The notes below the pieces were generated by a model that ran no database searches, was not told the origin of the DNA, and worked only from the letters and a program-made list of their open reading frames with translations. Below, piece after piece: positions 39,896 through 49,779 of a stretch of 64,000 nucleotides of DNA (the first letter of the stretch is position 1; every line of letters starts with the position of its first letter). Source of the DNA: Rhizobium rosettiformans W3. Lineage in GTDB: Bacteria; Pseudomonadota; Alphaproteobacteria; Rhizobiales; Rhizobiaceae. The stretch covers positions 496,001-560,000 of the forward strand of contig NZ_STGU01000002.1 of the NCBI RefSeq assembly GCF_004912135.1. Direction: 5' to 3'. The translations under genes were made by a program, and so were the position numbers.

Positions 39896-41224
39896 ATGTC
39901 CAAGACGTCTGGAATTGTTGCTCTTTCGCGCCGCTCGCTGCTTCGCGGTGCCGCCGCTGCCGGTGCTGCGGCATTTGCCGGACAGGCCATGGCGCAGGAC
40001 GCGATCAATGACCTGATCAACGCGCCCCGCCGCGGCAATTGGGACGACCAGTTCGACGCGCAGGCATCGCGCACGGCTCTGGACGTGGTCTCCAACAGCC
40101 CGATTCTGAGCGCCAACAACCTCGTCTACATGCAGCAGGCGATCTCGCAGTATCAGATGATCGTGTCGAATGGCGGCTGGCCGATGGTCAATGCTCCGGC
40201 TGCCCTGCGCATCGGCGCCATGGATCCGTCCGTTCAGAGCCTGCGCCAGCGCCTGATGATCGCCGGCGACCTGCCGCGTGAAGCCGGCATCTCCAATTCC
40301 TACGATTCCTACGTCGAAGCAGCCGTCAAGCGCTTCCAGGCCCGTCACGGCCTGCCTGAAGATGGCGTTCTCGGCGAGTTCACCGTCAAGGCGCTGAATG
40401 TCGGCGCAGACGTCCGTCTGAACCAGCTGAACACCAACCTGATCCGTCTCCAGTCCATGTCGGGCGATCTCGGCCGTCGCTACGTGATGGTCAACGTTCC
40501 CGGCGCCTCGGTCGAAGCGGTCGAGAACGATCGCGTCGCGCTTCGCAACACCGCCGTCGTCGGCCGCATCGACCGCCCGACCCACATGATCAATTCCAAG
40601 ATCTACGAAGTCATCCTCAATCCGTACTGGACCGCGCCGCGCTCGATCGTCGAGAAGGACATCGTGCCGCTGATGCGCAAGGATCCGACCTACCTGACGC
40701 GCAACAGCATCCGCCTGTTCGACGGCAACGGCAATGAAGTGGCGCCGGAAACGGTCGACTGGAACGCCGCCAAGGCACCGAATCTGATGTTCCGTCAGGA
40801 CCCCGGCAAGATCAACGCCATGGCCTCGACCAAGATCAACTTCCACAACCCGAACAACGAATACATGCACGACACGCCCCAGCAGGGCCTGTTCAACAAG
40901 CTGATGCGCTTTGAATCCTCAGGCTGCATCCGCGTGCAGAACGTGCGAGACCTGGTCACCTGGCTGCTGCGCGATACCCCCGGCTGGTCCCGCCAGGAAA
41001 TCGAGCGCGTCATCACGACCCGCCAGAACAACCCGATCAAGCTCGCCGAGGAAGTGCCGGTCTACATCGTCTACATCACGGCATGGTCGACGAACAACGG
41101 CATCGTCCAGTTCCGCGATGACATCTATCAGAAGGACGGCGACGCGCAGCTTGCGCTGCAGTCCAACATCGGCGTCGAACAGTTTGCCGGTTCCGTCGAC
41201 GAGGACCTGGTGCCGCTGCAGTAA
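39896..41224 (+). CDS. ldtP: L,D-transpeptidase LdtP (YcbB-like)
   Basis: The 442-residue periplasmic enzyme has a Tat-like leader with twin arginines (SRRSLLRGAAAAGAAAFAG, residues 11-29; cleavage near AMAQ-D), a peptidoglycan-binding helical domain (about 112-168, VKRFQARHGLPEDGVLGE) and a YkuD catalytic domain (about 195-375) with H325 in MHDTPQQGLF and C344 in ESSGCIRV. It makes 3-3 crosslinks or anchors proteins to peptidoglycan. GTAGGGA precedes the ATG at 39896. Placed just after ldtR, as in Liberibacter. Confidence 0.9.
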   Translation: MSKTSGIVALSRRSLLRGAAAAGAAAFAGQAMAQDAINDLINAPRRGNWDDQFDAQASRTALDVVSNSPILSANNLVYMQQAISQYQMIVSNGGWPMVNAPAALRIGAMDPSVQSLRQRLMIAGDLPREAGISNSYDSYVEAAVKRFQARHGLPEDGVLGEFTVKALNVGADVRLNQLNTNLIRLQSMSGDLGRRYVMVNVPGASVEAVENDRVALRNTAVVGRIDRPTHMINSKIYEVILNPYWTAPRSIVEKDIVPLMRKDPTYLTRNSIRLFDGNGNEVAPETVDWNAAKAPNLMFRQDPGKINAMASTKINFHNPNNEYMHDTPQQGLFNKLMRFESSGCIRVQNVRDLVTWLLRDTPGWSRQEIERVITTRQNNPIKLAEEVPVYIVYITAWSTNNGIVQFRDDIYQKDGDAQLALQSNIGVEQFAGSVDEDLVPLQ

Positions 41225-41250
41225 GCCGACGCAGCAGCTCGCATCCACAG

Positions 41251-41277
41251 AAAGCCGCGCCTCGTGCGCGGCTTTTT
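41251..41277 (+). terminator. intrinsic terminator of ldtP
   Basis: AAAGCCGCGC pairs with GCGCGGCTTT across a five-base loop, and the T-run continues to five T residues. Confidence 0.88.
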
Positions 41278-41404
41278 CATGAGAGGCTGCGGCCTTTCGC
41301 CCGAGCGCGTCAATTGATCTGCAAATGTCGCTCTTCGTATTGCTCTCAGGACTGCGGAAGTTTAAGACCCCACAGCATCAAACGCTTTTGAGGAGCCAGC
41401 GATC

Positions 41405-42694
41405 ATGTCGAACAACGATGCCTTCTTTTCTCGTTCTCTCGCCGATACGGATCCGGAAATTTTCGGTGCGATCGAGAAGGAACTCGGTCGTCAACGTCAT
41501 GAGATCGAACTGATCGCCTCCGAAAACATCGTCTCCCGCGCCGTGCTCGAAGCCCAGGGCTCGATCATGACGAACAAGTATGCGGAAGGCTATCCGGGCA
41601 AGCGCTACTATGGCGGCTGCCAGTTCGTCGATATTGCTGAAGAACTCGCAATCGAACGCGCCAAGAAGCTCTTCGGCGTGAACTTCGCCAACGTTCAGCC
41701 GAACTCGGGTTCGCAGATGAACCAGGCGGTCTTCCTTGCGCTGCTGCAGCCGGGCGACACCTTCATGGGTCTCGACCTGAACTCCGGCGGTCACCTGACC
41801 CATGGTTCGCCGGTCAACATGTCCGGCAAGTGGTTCAACGTCGTCTCCTACGGCGTTCGTGAAGACGATCACCAGCTTGATATGGATGACGTTGCTGAAA
41901 AGGCCCGCACCCACAAGCCGAAGCTGATCATTGCCGGCGGCACCGCTTACTCCCGCATCTGGGACTGGAAGCGCTTCCGCGAGATCGCTGACGAAGTCGG
42001 CGCTTACCTGATGGTCGACATGGCCCATATCGCCGGTCTCGTTGCCGGTGGCCAGCATCCGTCGCCGTTCCCGCACTGCCATGTCGCGACCTCCACGACC
42101 CACAAGTCGCTGCGCGGCCCGCGTGGCGGCATGATCCTCACCAACGACGAGGATCTGGCGAAGAAGTTCAACTCGGCCGTCTTCCCGGGTCTCCAGGGCG
42201 GCCCGCTGATGCATGTCATCGCCGCCAAGGCCGTCGCCTTCGGCGAAGCGCTGCAGCCGGAATTCAAGGACTATGCCGCACAGGTCGTGAAGAACGCCAA
42301 GGCGCTGGCCGAGACCCTGATCAAGCAGAACCTCGACATCGTCTCGGGCGGTACCGACAACCACCTGATGCTGGTCGACCTGCGCAAGAAGAACGCCACT
42401 GGCAAGCGCGCGGAAGCCGGCCTCGGCCGCGCCTACATTACCTGCAACAAGAACGGCATCCCCTTCGACCCGGAAAAGCCTTTCGTCACCTCCGGCATCC
42501 GCCTCGGCACGCCGGCAGGTACGACCCGCGGCTTCAAGGAAGCGGAATTCACCGAAATCGGCAATCTGATCGTCGAGGTTCTCGATGGTCTGAAGGTTGC
42601 TAATTCCGATGAAGGCAATGCCGCCGTCGAAGCGGCCGTACGGGACAAGGTCGTCGCCCTGACGGACCGTTTCCCGATGTACCCCTACATGTAA
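41405..42694 (+). CDS. glyA: serine hydroxymethyltransferase
   Basis: The 429-residue PLP enzyme interconverts serine and glycine and supplies methylene-tetrahydrofolate. The PLP-lysine motif [13 protein letters not shown] is near residue 227, preceded by [24 protein letters not shown] and [10 protein letters not shown] are further family marks. GAGGAG lies ten bases before the ATG. I looked for a glycine riboswitch in the 180-base leader and do not see one. nrdR begins 12 bases after the stop. Confidence 0.97.
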   Translation: MSNNDAFFSRSLADTDPEIFGAIEKELGRQRHEIELIASENIVSRAVLEAQGSIMTNKYAEGYPGKRYYGGCQFVDIAEELAIERAKKLFGVNFANVQPNSGSQMNQAVFLALLQPGDTFMGLDLNSGGHLTHGSPVNMSGKWFNVVSYGVREDDHQLDMDDVAEKARTHKPKLIIAGGTAYSRIWDWKRFREIADEVGAYLMVDMAHIAGLVAGGQHPSPFPHCHVATSTTHKSLRGPRGGMILTNDEDLAKKFNSAVFPGLQGGPLMHVIAAKAVAFGEALQPEFKDYAAQVVKNAKALAETLIKQNLDIVSGGTDNHLMLVDLRKKNATGKRAEAGLGRAYITCNKNGIPFDPEKPFVTSGIRLGTPAGTTRGFKEAEFTEIGNLIVEVLDGLKVANSDEGNAAVEAAVRDKVVALTDRFPMYPYM

Positions 42695-42706
42695 GGCTGG
42701 ACGTGG

Positions 42707-43183
42707 ATGCGCTGCCCCTTCTGCGGATCGGATGAAACCCAGGTCAAGGACTCGCGACCGGCGGAGGACAACACCTCCATCCGCCGGCGTCGCATCTGTC
42801 CGGATTGCGGGGGGCGCTTCACCACCTTCGAACGGGTGCAGCTGCGCGAGTTGATGGTCTTGAAGAAGACCGGTCGCAAGGCGCCCTTTGATCGCGACAA
42901 GCTGGTGCGGTCCTTCCAGATCGCACTGCGCAAGCGTCCCGTCGATCCCGACCGCATCGAGCGGGCGGTCTCCGGCATCGTGCGTCGTCTGGAAAGTTCC
43001 GGCGAAACCGAGATCTCCTCGGAGGAAATCGGCCTGCAGGTGCTCGAGGCCCTGAAGACGCTCGATGACGTGGCCTTTGTTCGCTACGCCTCGGTCTATC
43101 GTGACTTCAGCCACGCCGAAGACTTCGAGAATGTCATTTCCGAGATCAACGCCAAGATCTCCAGAGACAGCACGGCGGATTGA
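42707..43183 (+). CDS. nrdR: transcriptional repressor NrdR
   Basis: The 158-residue protein senses (d)ATP and represses ribonucleotide reductase genes. It has the N-terminal zinc ribbon (MRCPFCGS and CPDCGGRF; Cys 3, 6, 31 and 34) and an ATP-cone (about 49-139; [20 protein letters not shown]). Length is normal. It lies between glyA (12 bases) and ribD (4 bases), the usual alphaproteobacterial arrangement. Confidence 0.96.
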   Translation: MRCPFCGSDETQVKDSRPAEDNTSIRRRRICPDCGGRFTTFERVQLRELMVLKKTGRKAPFDRDKLVRSFQIALRKRPVDPDRIERAVSGIVRRLESSGETEISSEEIGLQVLEALKTLDDVAFVRYASVYRDFSHAEDFENVISEINAKISRDSTAD

Positions 43184-43187
43184 CGAC

Positions 43188-44276
43188 GTGTCGATTACGG
43201 CCCGCGACGAACGGTATATGCGGGAGGCAATCAGGCTTTCCGAAACCCATGTCGGCCGCACCGGTCCCAATCCCTCGGTCGGTTGCGTCATCGTCAAGGA
43301 TGGCGAAATCGTCGGGCGCGGCGTCACCGCCTTAGGCGGTCGTCCCCATGCAGAACCCCAGGCCATTGCCGAAGCCGGCGAGAGGGCGAGGGGAGCCACG
43401 GCCTATGTCACGCTCGAACCTTGCTCTCATCATGGAAAGACGCCGCCCTGCGCCAATGCGATCGTCGCGGCCGGCATCGCCCGCGTCGTCGTTGCCGTCG
43501 CCGATCCCGATCCGCGTGTGTCGGGTCGAGGTCTGAAAATCTTGGCCGACGCCGATATCGAGGTCACGATCGGCATCCTGCAGAAGGAAGCCAGGCGCGC
43601 CATGGGCGGCTACCTGACACGGCAGACCAAAGGTCGGCCTCAGGTCACGCTGAAACTGGCCGTATCCGCAGATGGAATGCTTGGAAGGCTGGGGGAAGGG
43701 CAGGTGGCCATCACCGGTCCGGAGGCCCGCGCTGAAGTACATCGTCTGCGGGCGGAAAGTGATGCCATCCTTGTCGGCATCGGAACGGCTCTTGCCGATG
43801 ATCCGGAGCTGACGGTGCGCTTGCCAGGGCTGGAGGACGCGTCTCCCATTCGCATCGTTCTCGATCGGCGGGCCGAACTGCCCCCGACATCGAAACTGGC
43901 GACAACCGCAAAGAGCGTACCCGTCATCGCCGCGGTCGCTGCTGGTTCAACTGGCCATCGATTGGCACTTCAGGACCTGGGTGTGGAAGTCGTTGACGCA
44001 GTGGGAATAGAGGATCTGCTTGCGCTCCTCGCCCAACGCGGCGTTTCGTCTCTGATGGTCGAAGGCGGCGCACGCGTCGCCTCCGATCTGTTGGCCCGGG
44101 GACTGGTCGACCGGATCCACCTCTATGATTCATCCGTCACCATCGGACCCGGCGGCATCGCCTCGCCGATAACGGCTGACCACCTTCCCGCAGGTTTCGT
44201 CCGCGTAGATGAGCGGAAGGTGGGGGCGGATCGCCTGCAGATCTTCGAGCGACTGCCGGCCTCTGCCTGGGTTTAG
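43188..44276 (+). CDS. ribD: bifunctional riboflavin deaminase/reductase
   Basis: The 362-residue protein performs the second and third steps of riboflavin synthesis. The N-terminal deaminase (to about 145) has PHAEPQAI and the zinc motif EPCSHHGKTPPC; the C-terminal reductase has LKLAVSADGMLG, RAESDAILVGIGTALADDP and LMVEGGARVASDLLARGLVDR. It starts with GTG at 43188, four bases after nrdR; an ATG at 43218 is an alternative. Its last four bases overlap the small antisense gene at 44273. The expected ribE partner does not follow. Confidence 0.93.
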   Translation: MSITARDERYMREAIRLSETHVGRTGPNPSVGCVIVKDGEIVGRGVTALGGRPHAEPQAIAEAGERARGATAYVTLEPCSHHGKTPPCANAIVAAGIARVVVAVADPDPRVSGRGLKILADADIEVTIGILQKEARRAMGGYLTRQTKGRPQVTLKLAVSADGMLGRLGEGQVAITGPEARAEVHRLRAESDAILVGIGTALADDPELTVRLPGLEDASPIRIVLDRRAELPPTSKLATTAKSVPVIAAVAAGSTGHRLALQDLGVEVVDAVGIEDLLALLAQRGVSSLMVEGGARVASDLLARGLVDRIHLYDSSVTIGPGGIASPITADHLPAGFVRVDERKVGADRLQIFERLPASAWV

Positions 44277-44350
44277 CGCCAGAACAGCAGGATCAGGATG
44301 ATGAGCGGGATCGGTACGCCGATCAGCCAGAGAAGAATGCCGCGACCCAT
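44273..44350 (-). CDS. 25-residue single-helix membrane peptide
   Basis: The peptide MGRGILLWLIGVPIPLIILI plus LLFWR is almost entirely hydrophobic apart from basic residues at both ends, a typical bacterial small membrane protein. A perfect GGAGG lies five bases before its ATG (44348-44350). Its stop overlaps the end of ribD on the opposite strand. I recall near-identical MGRGILLWLIG-type peptides as annotated hypotheticals in other Rhizobiales, but could not check. Too short for most gene callers. Confidence 0.65.
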   Translation of the reverse strand: MGRGILLWLIGVPIPLIILILLFWR

Positions 44351-44443
44351 GGGTGCCTCCAGAAGCGAGTGTTGCGAGGCAACCGCGTCGGGTGCCTTTC
44401 GACTGCGAAAACACCCGTCTATGCCTAAAGGTTCCATGGCGTG

Positions 44444-44474
44444 AAAAAGCCCCCGTTCTGGGAGAAACGGGGGC
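44444..44474 (-). terminator. intrinsic terminator of the secreted-protein gene
   Basis: On the minus strand GCCCCCGTT pairs with AACGGGGGC across an eight-base loop, followed by five T residues. It ends the message of the gene at 44508-44870. Confidence 0.85.
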
Positions 44475-44507
44475 AGAGTTGGGGACTGGGAGGAGGGGTA
44501 GGCGATA

Positions 44508-44870
44508 TCAGCGGACGTAGAAGGTGACGCTTCCATCGGCGGCGCGCTCGGCGCCGACGATATTGGTCAGTTCGACGTTCTGCGCCTGCAGCTTCTGCGC
44601 CAGCGAATGGTTGGCGATGACCGAGGCCTGCAACTGGCGCGTTTCGGGAGAGCTCTGCGAAACGGCGGCAAAGCGTTCATGCGCGGCATCATGCGTTCTC
44701 AGCGAGTCGATCCGAACCACGTCGAAGTCGGAAGCCGGCAGCGTCTGGATGGTGCTTTCGATCTTGCTTTCGGGAGCGCCGCTGGCGGCTGGCATGGCGG
44801 CATAGCTTTCGGCGCCGAAGGCAATGGCGGAGAGTGCCGTGGCACTGAAGATGGCTGCAAAGCGATTCAT
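44508..44870 (-). CDS. small secreted protein of unknown function
   Basis: The 120-residue product has a signal peptide (MNRFAAIFSATALSAIAFGA..., cleavage near SYA-A) and a mature part of about 95 residues rich in Ser, Ala and Gln, ending RAADGSVTFYVR. No cysteines and no known domain. GGAACAGG precedes the ATG. It has its own strong terminator and interrupts the riboflavin locus on the opposite strand. Confidence 0.65.
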   Translation of the reverse strand: MNRFAAIFSATALSAIAFGAESYAAMPAASGAPESKIESTIQTLPASDFDVVRIDSLRTHDAAHERFAAVSQSSPETRQLQASVIANHSLAQKLQAQNVELTNIVGAERAADGSVTFYVR

Positions 44871-45198
44871 GGTCCTGTTCCTTTCGAGGATGTTTGCGAT
44901 GGCGGGGGATTCCGTCGCTCGCTTGCAAGACTGAAGCTGGGATTGGTTTGTGGCAAAATCCAGCCTCTAAGTGTATGAATTCCATTAAACATTTGTCACG
45001 ATATGTGCCCGATTTTCGCCTGCATTAGCGAGAGTGGAACAACAGTGTCAGGCCGGTAAACTGGGCTTTGGCAAAATGCGCGCCCGCGTCGCAGGTCTGT
45101 CCTGCCGCAAAAACACTTGCCTTCCGGGATATGGCGTGGTTTGACCGCGTTTCTGTTCGGCCAGCGGCCGCAATCACATTCAAGATCGGATCGGACCC
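44871..45198. other. divergent intergenic region before ribH
   Basis: This 328-base stretch separates the leftward secreted-protein gene from ribH. It is AT-richer around 44975-45000 (ATTAAACATTTGTCACGATA), a likely promoter area. I see no remnant of ribE, no FMN-riboswitch core and no coding frame with a ribosome site. Confidence 0.5.
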
Positions 45199-45657
45199 AT
45201 GGTAGATAAGTCGGCTTCGCCGCATTTGCTGATCGTCGAGGCACGCTTCTATGACGACATGTCGGACGCTCTTCTGGACGGCGCCAAGCACGCTTTGGAC
45301 GAGGCTGGCGCGACATTCGACGTCATCACGGTGCCGGGTGCACTGGAAATCCCGCCGGCAATCGCCATGGCTCTGGACGCCATGGACGATGAAGGCACGC
45401 AGTATGACGGCTTCATCGCGCTCGGCATGGTCATCCGCGGCGAAACCTATCACTTCGACATCGTCGCCAACGAATCCTCCCGTGCGCTGATGGACCTTGC
45501 TGTCTCGGAATCGCTCGCGATCGGCAACGGCATCATGACCGTCGAGAACGATGAGCAGGCCTGGGCGCGCGTCAAGCGCAGCGAAAAGGACAAGGGCGGC
45601 TTTGCGGCCCGAGCGGCGCTCTCGATGATCGAACTGAAAAAGAAGCTGGGTGGCTGA
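45199..45657 (+). CDS. ribH: 6,7-dimethyl-8-ribityllumazine synthase
   Basis: The 152-residue enzyme condenses the RibD product with dihydroxybutanone phosphate. Family marks are [60 protein letters not shown] (with the catalytic His in the last) and [11 protein letters not shown]. By context (next to nusB, near ribD) it corresponds to the housekeeping RibH1 type in Brucella and relatives. nusB follows three bases after the stop. Confidence 0.94.
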   Translation: MVDKSASPHLLIVEARFYDDMSDALLDGAKHALDEAGATFDVITVPGALEIPPAIAMALDAMDDEGTQYDGFIALGMVIRGETYHFDIVANESSRALMDLAVSESLAIGNGIMTVENDEQAWARVKRSEKDKGGFAARAALSMIELKKKLGG

Positions 45658-45660
45658 GCG

Positions 45661-46140
45661 ATGACGGGCGAAGGAAAGCATCCGGTGAAGCCGGCAAACC
45701 AGCGTGGCGCCGCGCGTCTCGCCGCCGTTCAGGCGCTGTACCAGATGGACATCGCCGGCTCCGGCGTCCTCGAGGTCGTCGCCGAATACGAAGCGCACCG
45801 TCTTGGCCAGGAAGTCGATGGCGACACCTATCTGAAGGCGGACGCCTCCTGGTTCCGCTCGATCGTGGCCGGCGTTGTCCGCGACCAGACCAAGATCGAT
45901 CCGATGATCGCCAAGGCACTGCAGGACGATTGGGCACTGTCGCGCATCGACAGCACCGTGCGTGCTATTTTGCGTGCCGGCACCTTCGAATTGATCGAGC
46001 GCAAGGATGTGCCGATCGCCGTCATCGTAACTGAGTATGTCGAGATCGCGCAGGCCTTCTTCCCGGACGACGAGCCGAAGCTGGTCAACGCCGTTCTCGA
46101 CCGCATCGCGAAACAGGTTCGCGCACCGGCGCAGAAATAG
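45661..46140 (+). CDS. nusB: transcription antitermination factor NusB
   Basis: The 159-residue all-helical protein binds boxA RNA with NusE during rRNA transcription. It shows [17 protein letters not shown] at the start, and [21 protein letters not shown] and [32 protein letters not shown] at the end, all diagnostic. Three bases separate it from ribH, so they are co-transcribed. Confidence 0.95.
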   Translation: MTGEGKHPVKPANQRGAARLAAVQALYQMDIAGSGVLEVVAEYEAHRLGQEVDGDTYLKADASWFRSIVAGVVRDQTKIDPMIAKALQDDWALSRIDSTVRAILRAGTFELIERKDVPIAVIVTEYVEIAQAFFPDDEPKLVNAVLDRIAKQVRAPAQK

Positions 46141-46161
46141 ACGAGAAGCAGGATCAGGCAG

Positions 46162-47388
46162 ATGAGCATCGCGACTGAGGCAGGGCTGGACGGACAACTC
46201 TCGACAGCCCGGCGCAACGTCGGATTGCTCGCTGTGGCTCAGGCGATCCTCGGCTCCGCGCCGCCGCTCGCTTTTGCCGTCGGCGGCCTTGCCGGCTTCC
46301 AGATGCTCGGGGCGGACAAGTCGCTGGCGACGGCCCCGCTGACCGGCTTCAATGTCGGTGTTGCTGTGGGCGCGGTTGTCGTTGCCGCCGCGTCCCGCGT
46401 GCTCGGCCGCCGTGAGAGCTTCATGGTTGGCGCCCTGATGGGTGCCCTTGGCAGCGCGCTTGCGGCCTTCTCGCTCATCCAATCGAACTTCTGGCTCTTT
46501 GCCTTTTCGCTGATGCTGATGGGCATCTCCGGCGGCTTCACCCAGAAGATCCGGTTTGCTGCCGCCGACGCATCGCCGAGCTTCTACAAGGGCAAGGCGA
46601 TCTCCTGGATTCTCGCCGCCGGGATCATTTCGGCAATCGCCGGTCCGCAGATCGCCATCTGGCTCAAGGATGCGCTCGCGCCCGTGACCTTTGCCGGGGC
46701 TTTCCTCGGTATGGTGCCGCTGCTCCTCTGCGCGATCGCCGTCCTCTTCTTTCTGAGGCTGCCCACCATTGCTGAGAAGAAGGCCGAGGCCGCCGGTCCG
46801 ACCCGCCCGCTGAGCGAGATCGTCATGACGCAGCGGTTCCTGACCGGCATGATCTGCGGCATCAGTTCCTACGCGCTGATGACCTTCATGATGACCGGCG
46901 CGCCGCTGGCCATGGTCATCGGTTGCGGCTTCTCCTCCGAACTCGCAACGCTTGGCATCCAGTGGCACGTCATCGCGATGTTCGCGCCGAGCTTCTTCAC
47001 CGGGGTCCTGATCACGCGTTTCGGGGCAGAGAAGGTGGTCGCGGCGGGCCTTCTGATCCTCATGGCCTGCGCTGTCCTCGCCCATTGGGGCATCGAACTC
47101 TGGAACTTCTGGGGCGCGCTGGTCCTGCTTGGGATCGGCTGGAACTTCGGCTTCATCGGTGCGACGGCCATCGTCGCTTCGAGCTATCGTCCGGCAGAGG
47201 CCGACAAGGTCCAGGGCTTCCACGATATCATCCTGTTTTCGACCGTGGCGCTCTCGTCCTTCTCCTCCGGCAAGGTCTTCACCGCCTTCGGTTGGTCGGT
47301 GATGAACCTGATCATCTGGCCGGTGACAATCGCCTGCCTCATTCTCGTCCTTCTGCAGCTGCGCGCAGCCGCACGCAAACCGGCTTAA
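46162..47388 (+). CDS. MFS transporter
   Basis: The 408-residue protein has twelve hydrophobic helices, a basic loop RVLGRRES between helices 2 and 3, and conserved-looking TGMICGISSYALMTFMMTGAPLAM in the second half. It resembles the family of MFS permeases often found beside nusB and hppA in rhizobia; substrate unknown. It starts 21 bases after nusB and may share its transcript. Confidence 0.85.
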   Translation: MSIATEAGLDGQLSTARRNVGLLAVAQAILGSAPPLAFAVGGLAGFQMLGADKSLATAPLTGFNVGVAVGAVVVAAASRVLGRRESFMVGALMGALGSALAAFSLIQSNFWLFAFSLMLMGISGGFTQKIRFAAADASPSFYKGKAISWILAAGIISAIAGPQIAIWLKDALAPVTFAGAFLGMVPLLLCAIAVLFFLRLPTIAEKKAEAAGPTRPLSEIVMTQRFLTGMICGISSYALMTFMMTGAPLAMVIGCGFSSELATLGIQWHVIAMFAPSFFTGVLITRFGAEKVVAAGLLILMACAVLAHWGIELWNFWGALVLLGIGWNFGFIGATAIVASSYRPAEADKVQGFHDIILFSTVALSSFSSGKVFTAFGWSVMNLIIWPVTIACLILVLLQLRAAARKPA

Positions 47389-47542
47389 GTTCCCTCAGCA
47401 CTGCGAAATATGCGTACTTGACGGCACGAAAAGCGCGACGCAATCTCGCCACGCGTTGACGAGGTCTCGGAGGAGGGGGCCTGAGTCTGCGAGTCACGGC
47501 CCGCGATGAGTGAGGCGCGGGCAATACGGGAGGGTATTGCGA

Positions 47543-49681
47543 ATGACGGTTCTTCTAGGCGTAATTTTATGCGGACTTCTGTCCGTGGTCTACGCGGTCT
47601 GGGCGACACGCTCGGTGCTCGCGGCGGACCAGGGCAATGCCCGAATGCAGGAAATTGCAGGCTATATTCGCGAGGGTGCTCAGGCTTACCTCACTCGGCA
47701 ATACCTGAACATCGCGATCGTCGGCGCCGTTGTTTTCGTCGCCACATGGTTTCTTCTCTCCGGCTCCGCAGCCATCGGCTTCCTGATCGGTGCCGTGCTG
47801 TCGGGGGCTGCCGGCTTTATCGGCATGCACGTCTCTGTCCGCGCCAATGTGCGCACGGCCCAGGCGGCATCGCACAGCCTCGCAGCCGGTCTCGACATCG
47901 CCTTCAAGTCGGGCGCCATCACTGGCATGCTCGTCGCAGGCCTCGCCCTGCTCGGCGTCTCCATCTACTTCTACATCCTGACTGCTATACTGGGGCACGA
48001 AAGCGGCTCGCGTGAAGTCATTGACGCGCTCGTGGCGCTGGGCTTCGGTGCTTCGCTGATCTCGATCTTCGCCCGTCTCGGCGGCGGTATCTTCACCAAG
48101 GGCGCCGACGTTGGTGGGGACCTCGTCGGCAAGGTGGAAGCTGGCATTCCGGAAGACGATCCGCGCAATCCGGCGACGATCGCCGACAACGTCGGCGACA
48201 ATGTCGGTGACTGCGCAGGCATGGCCGCCGACCTTTTCGAGACCTATGCCGTCTCGGTGGTCGCCACCATGGTTCTGGCCGCAATCTTCTTTGCCGGCTC
48301 GGCCGCACTCGACATCGCGATGATCTACCCGCTCGCCATTTGCGGCGCCTGCATCATCACCTCGATCATCGGCACCTTCTTCGTCAAGCTCGGCACGAAT
48401 GGCTCGATCATGGGCGCGCTCTACAAGGGTCTGATCGTCACCGGCCTTCTGTCCGTAGCCGGCCTGGCATTTGCCACCTCGCTCACCATTGGCTGGGGCA
48501 CGATCGGCACGGTCGCCGGCATGGAGATCACGGGCGTCAACCTGTTCATCTGCGGTATTCTCGGTCTCGTCGTCACGGCGCTGATCGTCGTGATCACCGA
48601 ATACTACACGGGCACCAACAAGCGTCCGGTCAATTCGATCGCCCAGGCATCGGTCACCGGCCACGGCACCAACGTCATCCAGGGTCTCGCCGTGTCGCTG
48701 GAATCGACGGCGCTGCCGGCCATCGTCATCGTCGGTGGCATCATCGCAACCTTCCAGCTCGCCGGTCTCTTCGGCACGGCGATCGCCGTGACCACCATGC
48801 TCGGTCTCGCCGGCATGATCGTCGCCCTCGACGCTTTCGGCCCGGTGACGGACAATGCCGGCGGCATCGCTGAAATGTCCCATCTGCCGCCGGAAGTGCG
48901 CAAGTCGACCGACGCACTCGATGCCGTCGGTAACACTACCAAGGCCGTCACCAAGGGCTATGCCATCGGCTCTGCCGGTCTGGGCGCGCTTGTCCTGTTC
49001 GCCGCCTATGCCAACGACCTGCAGTATTTTGCTGCCAACAGCGACCAGTATCCCTACTTTGCCGGCATCGGCGACATTTCCTTCAGCCTCGCCAATCCTT
49101 ACGTCGTGGCAGGCCTGATCTTCGGCGGCCTTATCCCCTACCTCTTCGGCGGTATCGCGATGACGGCGGTTGGTCGTGCGGCAGGCTCGATCGTGGAAGA
49201 AGTGCGCCAGCAGTTCCGCAGCAAGCCGGGCATCATGCAGGGAACCGACAAGCCGGACTATGGCCGCGCCGTCGACATCCTGACGCGCGCTGCCATCAAG
49301 GAGATGGTCATTCCGTCCCTGCTGCCGGTCCTGGCACCGCTGGTCGTTTATTTCGGCGTGCTCCTGATCTCCGGCTCCAAGGCCTCCGCCTTCGCAGCCC
49401 TCGGCGCGTCGCTGCTCGGCGTCATCGTCAACGGCCTCTTCGTTGCAATCTCCATGACCTCGGGCGGTGGTGCCTGGGACAATGCAAAGAAGAGCTTCGA
49501 AGACGGCTTCATCGACAAGGATGGCGTCAAGCACCTGAAGGGTTCGGATGCCCACAAGGCCTCCGTCACCGGCGACACGGTCGGTGATCCCTACAAGGAT
49601 ACGGCTGGCCCTGCCGTCAATCCGGCGATCAAGATCACCAATATCGTCGCGCTCCTGCTGCTCGCCGTTCTCGCAGGCTGA
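47543..49681 (+). CDS. hppA: K+-independent proton-pumping membrane pyrophosphatase
   Basis: The 712-residue membrane enzyme couples pyrophosphate hydrolysis to proton pumping. It has about sixteen helices and the active-site tract [20 protein letters not shown], followed by [18 protein letters not shown] and later DNAGGIAEM and [17 protein letters not shown]. In [19 protein letters not shown] the residues K467 and T470 occupy the positions that distinguish K+-independent from K+-dependent enzymes (Lys/Thr rather than Ala/Gly). GGGAGG lies before the ATG at 47543. A very strong terminator follows. Agrobacterium acidocalcisomes carry such an enzyme. Confidence 0.95.
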   Translation: MTVLLGVILCGLLSVVYAVWATRSVLAADQGNARMQEIAGYIREGAQAYLTRQYLNIAIVGAVVFVATWFLLSGSAAIGFLIGAVLSGAAGFIGMHVSVRANVRTAQAASHSLAAGLDIAFKSGAITGMLVAGLALLGVSIYFYILTAILGHESGSREVIDALVALGFGASLISIFARLGGGIFTKGADVGGDLVGKVEAGIPEDDPRNPATIADNVGDNVGDCAGMAADLFETYAVSVVATMVLAAIFFAGSAALDIAMIYPLAICGACIITSIIGTFFVKLGTNGSIMGALYKGLIVTGLLSVAGLAFATSLTIGWGTIGTVAGMEITGVNLFICGILGLVVTALIVVITEYYTGTNKRPVNSIAQASVTGHGTNVIQGLAVSLESTALPAIVIVGGIIATFQLAGLFGTAIAVTTMLGLAGMIVALDAFGPVTDNAGGIAEMSHLPPEVRKSTDALDAVGNTTKAVTKGYAIGSAGLGALVLFAAYANDLQYFAANSDQYPYFAGIGDISFSLANPYVVAGLIFGGLIPYLFGGIAMTAVGRAAGSIVEEVRQQFRSKPGIMQGTDKPDYGRAVDILTRAAIKEMVIPSLLPVLAPLVVYFGVLLISGSKASAFAALGASLLGVIVNGLFVAISMTSGGGAWDNAKKSFEDGFIDKDGVKHLKGSDAHKASVTGDTVGDPYKDTAGPAVNPAIKITNIVALLLLAVLAG

Positions 49682-49697
49682 GCAGGCACGCAAAAGA

Positions 49698-49731
49698 AAA
49701 AGACCGCGGAAGGCGACTTCCGCGGTCTTTT
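49698..49731. terminator. intrinsic terminator of hppA (bidirectional)
   Basis: A perfect 14-base stem (AAAAGACCGCGGAA with TTCCGCGGTCTTTT) with a six-base loop; A and T runs on both sides allow termination of hppA and of the convergent bamE. Confidence 0.92.
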
Positions 49732-49779
49732 CATGTCTGGATCCAGGTGGACGGCGAGGTCCTCCTAGGTGAGGCGGCC

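Noticed and set aside
41281..41404. Possible glycine riboswitch before glyA
   Set aside because: I looked for the paired glycine-aptamer cores and found none in the 180-base leader.
44871..45198. Possible FMN riboswitch or ribE remnant before ribH
   Set aside because: No conserved FMN-aptamer strings and no recognisable riboflavin synthase fragment in any frame.
45025..49693. Two open frames of over 700 codons antisense to ribH-nusB-MFS and to hppA
   Set aside because: Both lie wholly opposite strongly recognised genes and have shadow-type composition (Asp, His, Arg, Gly rich) without domains.
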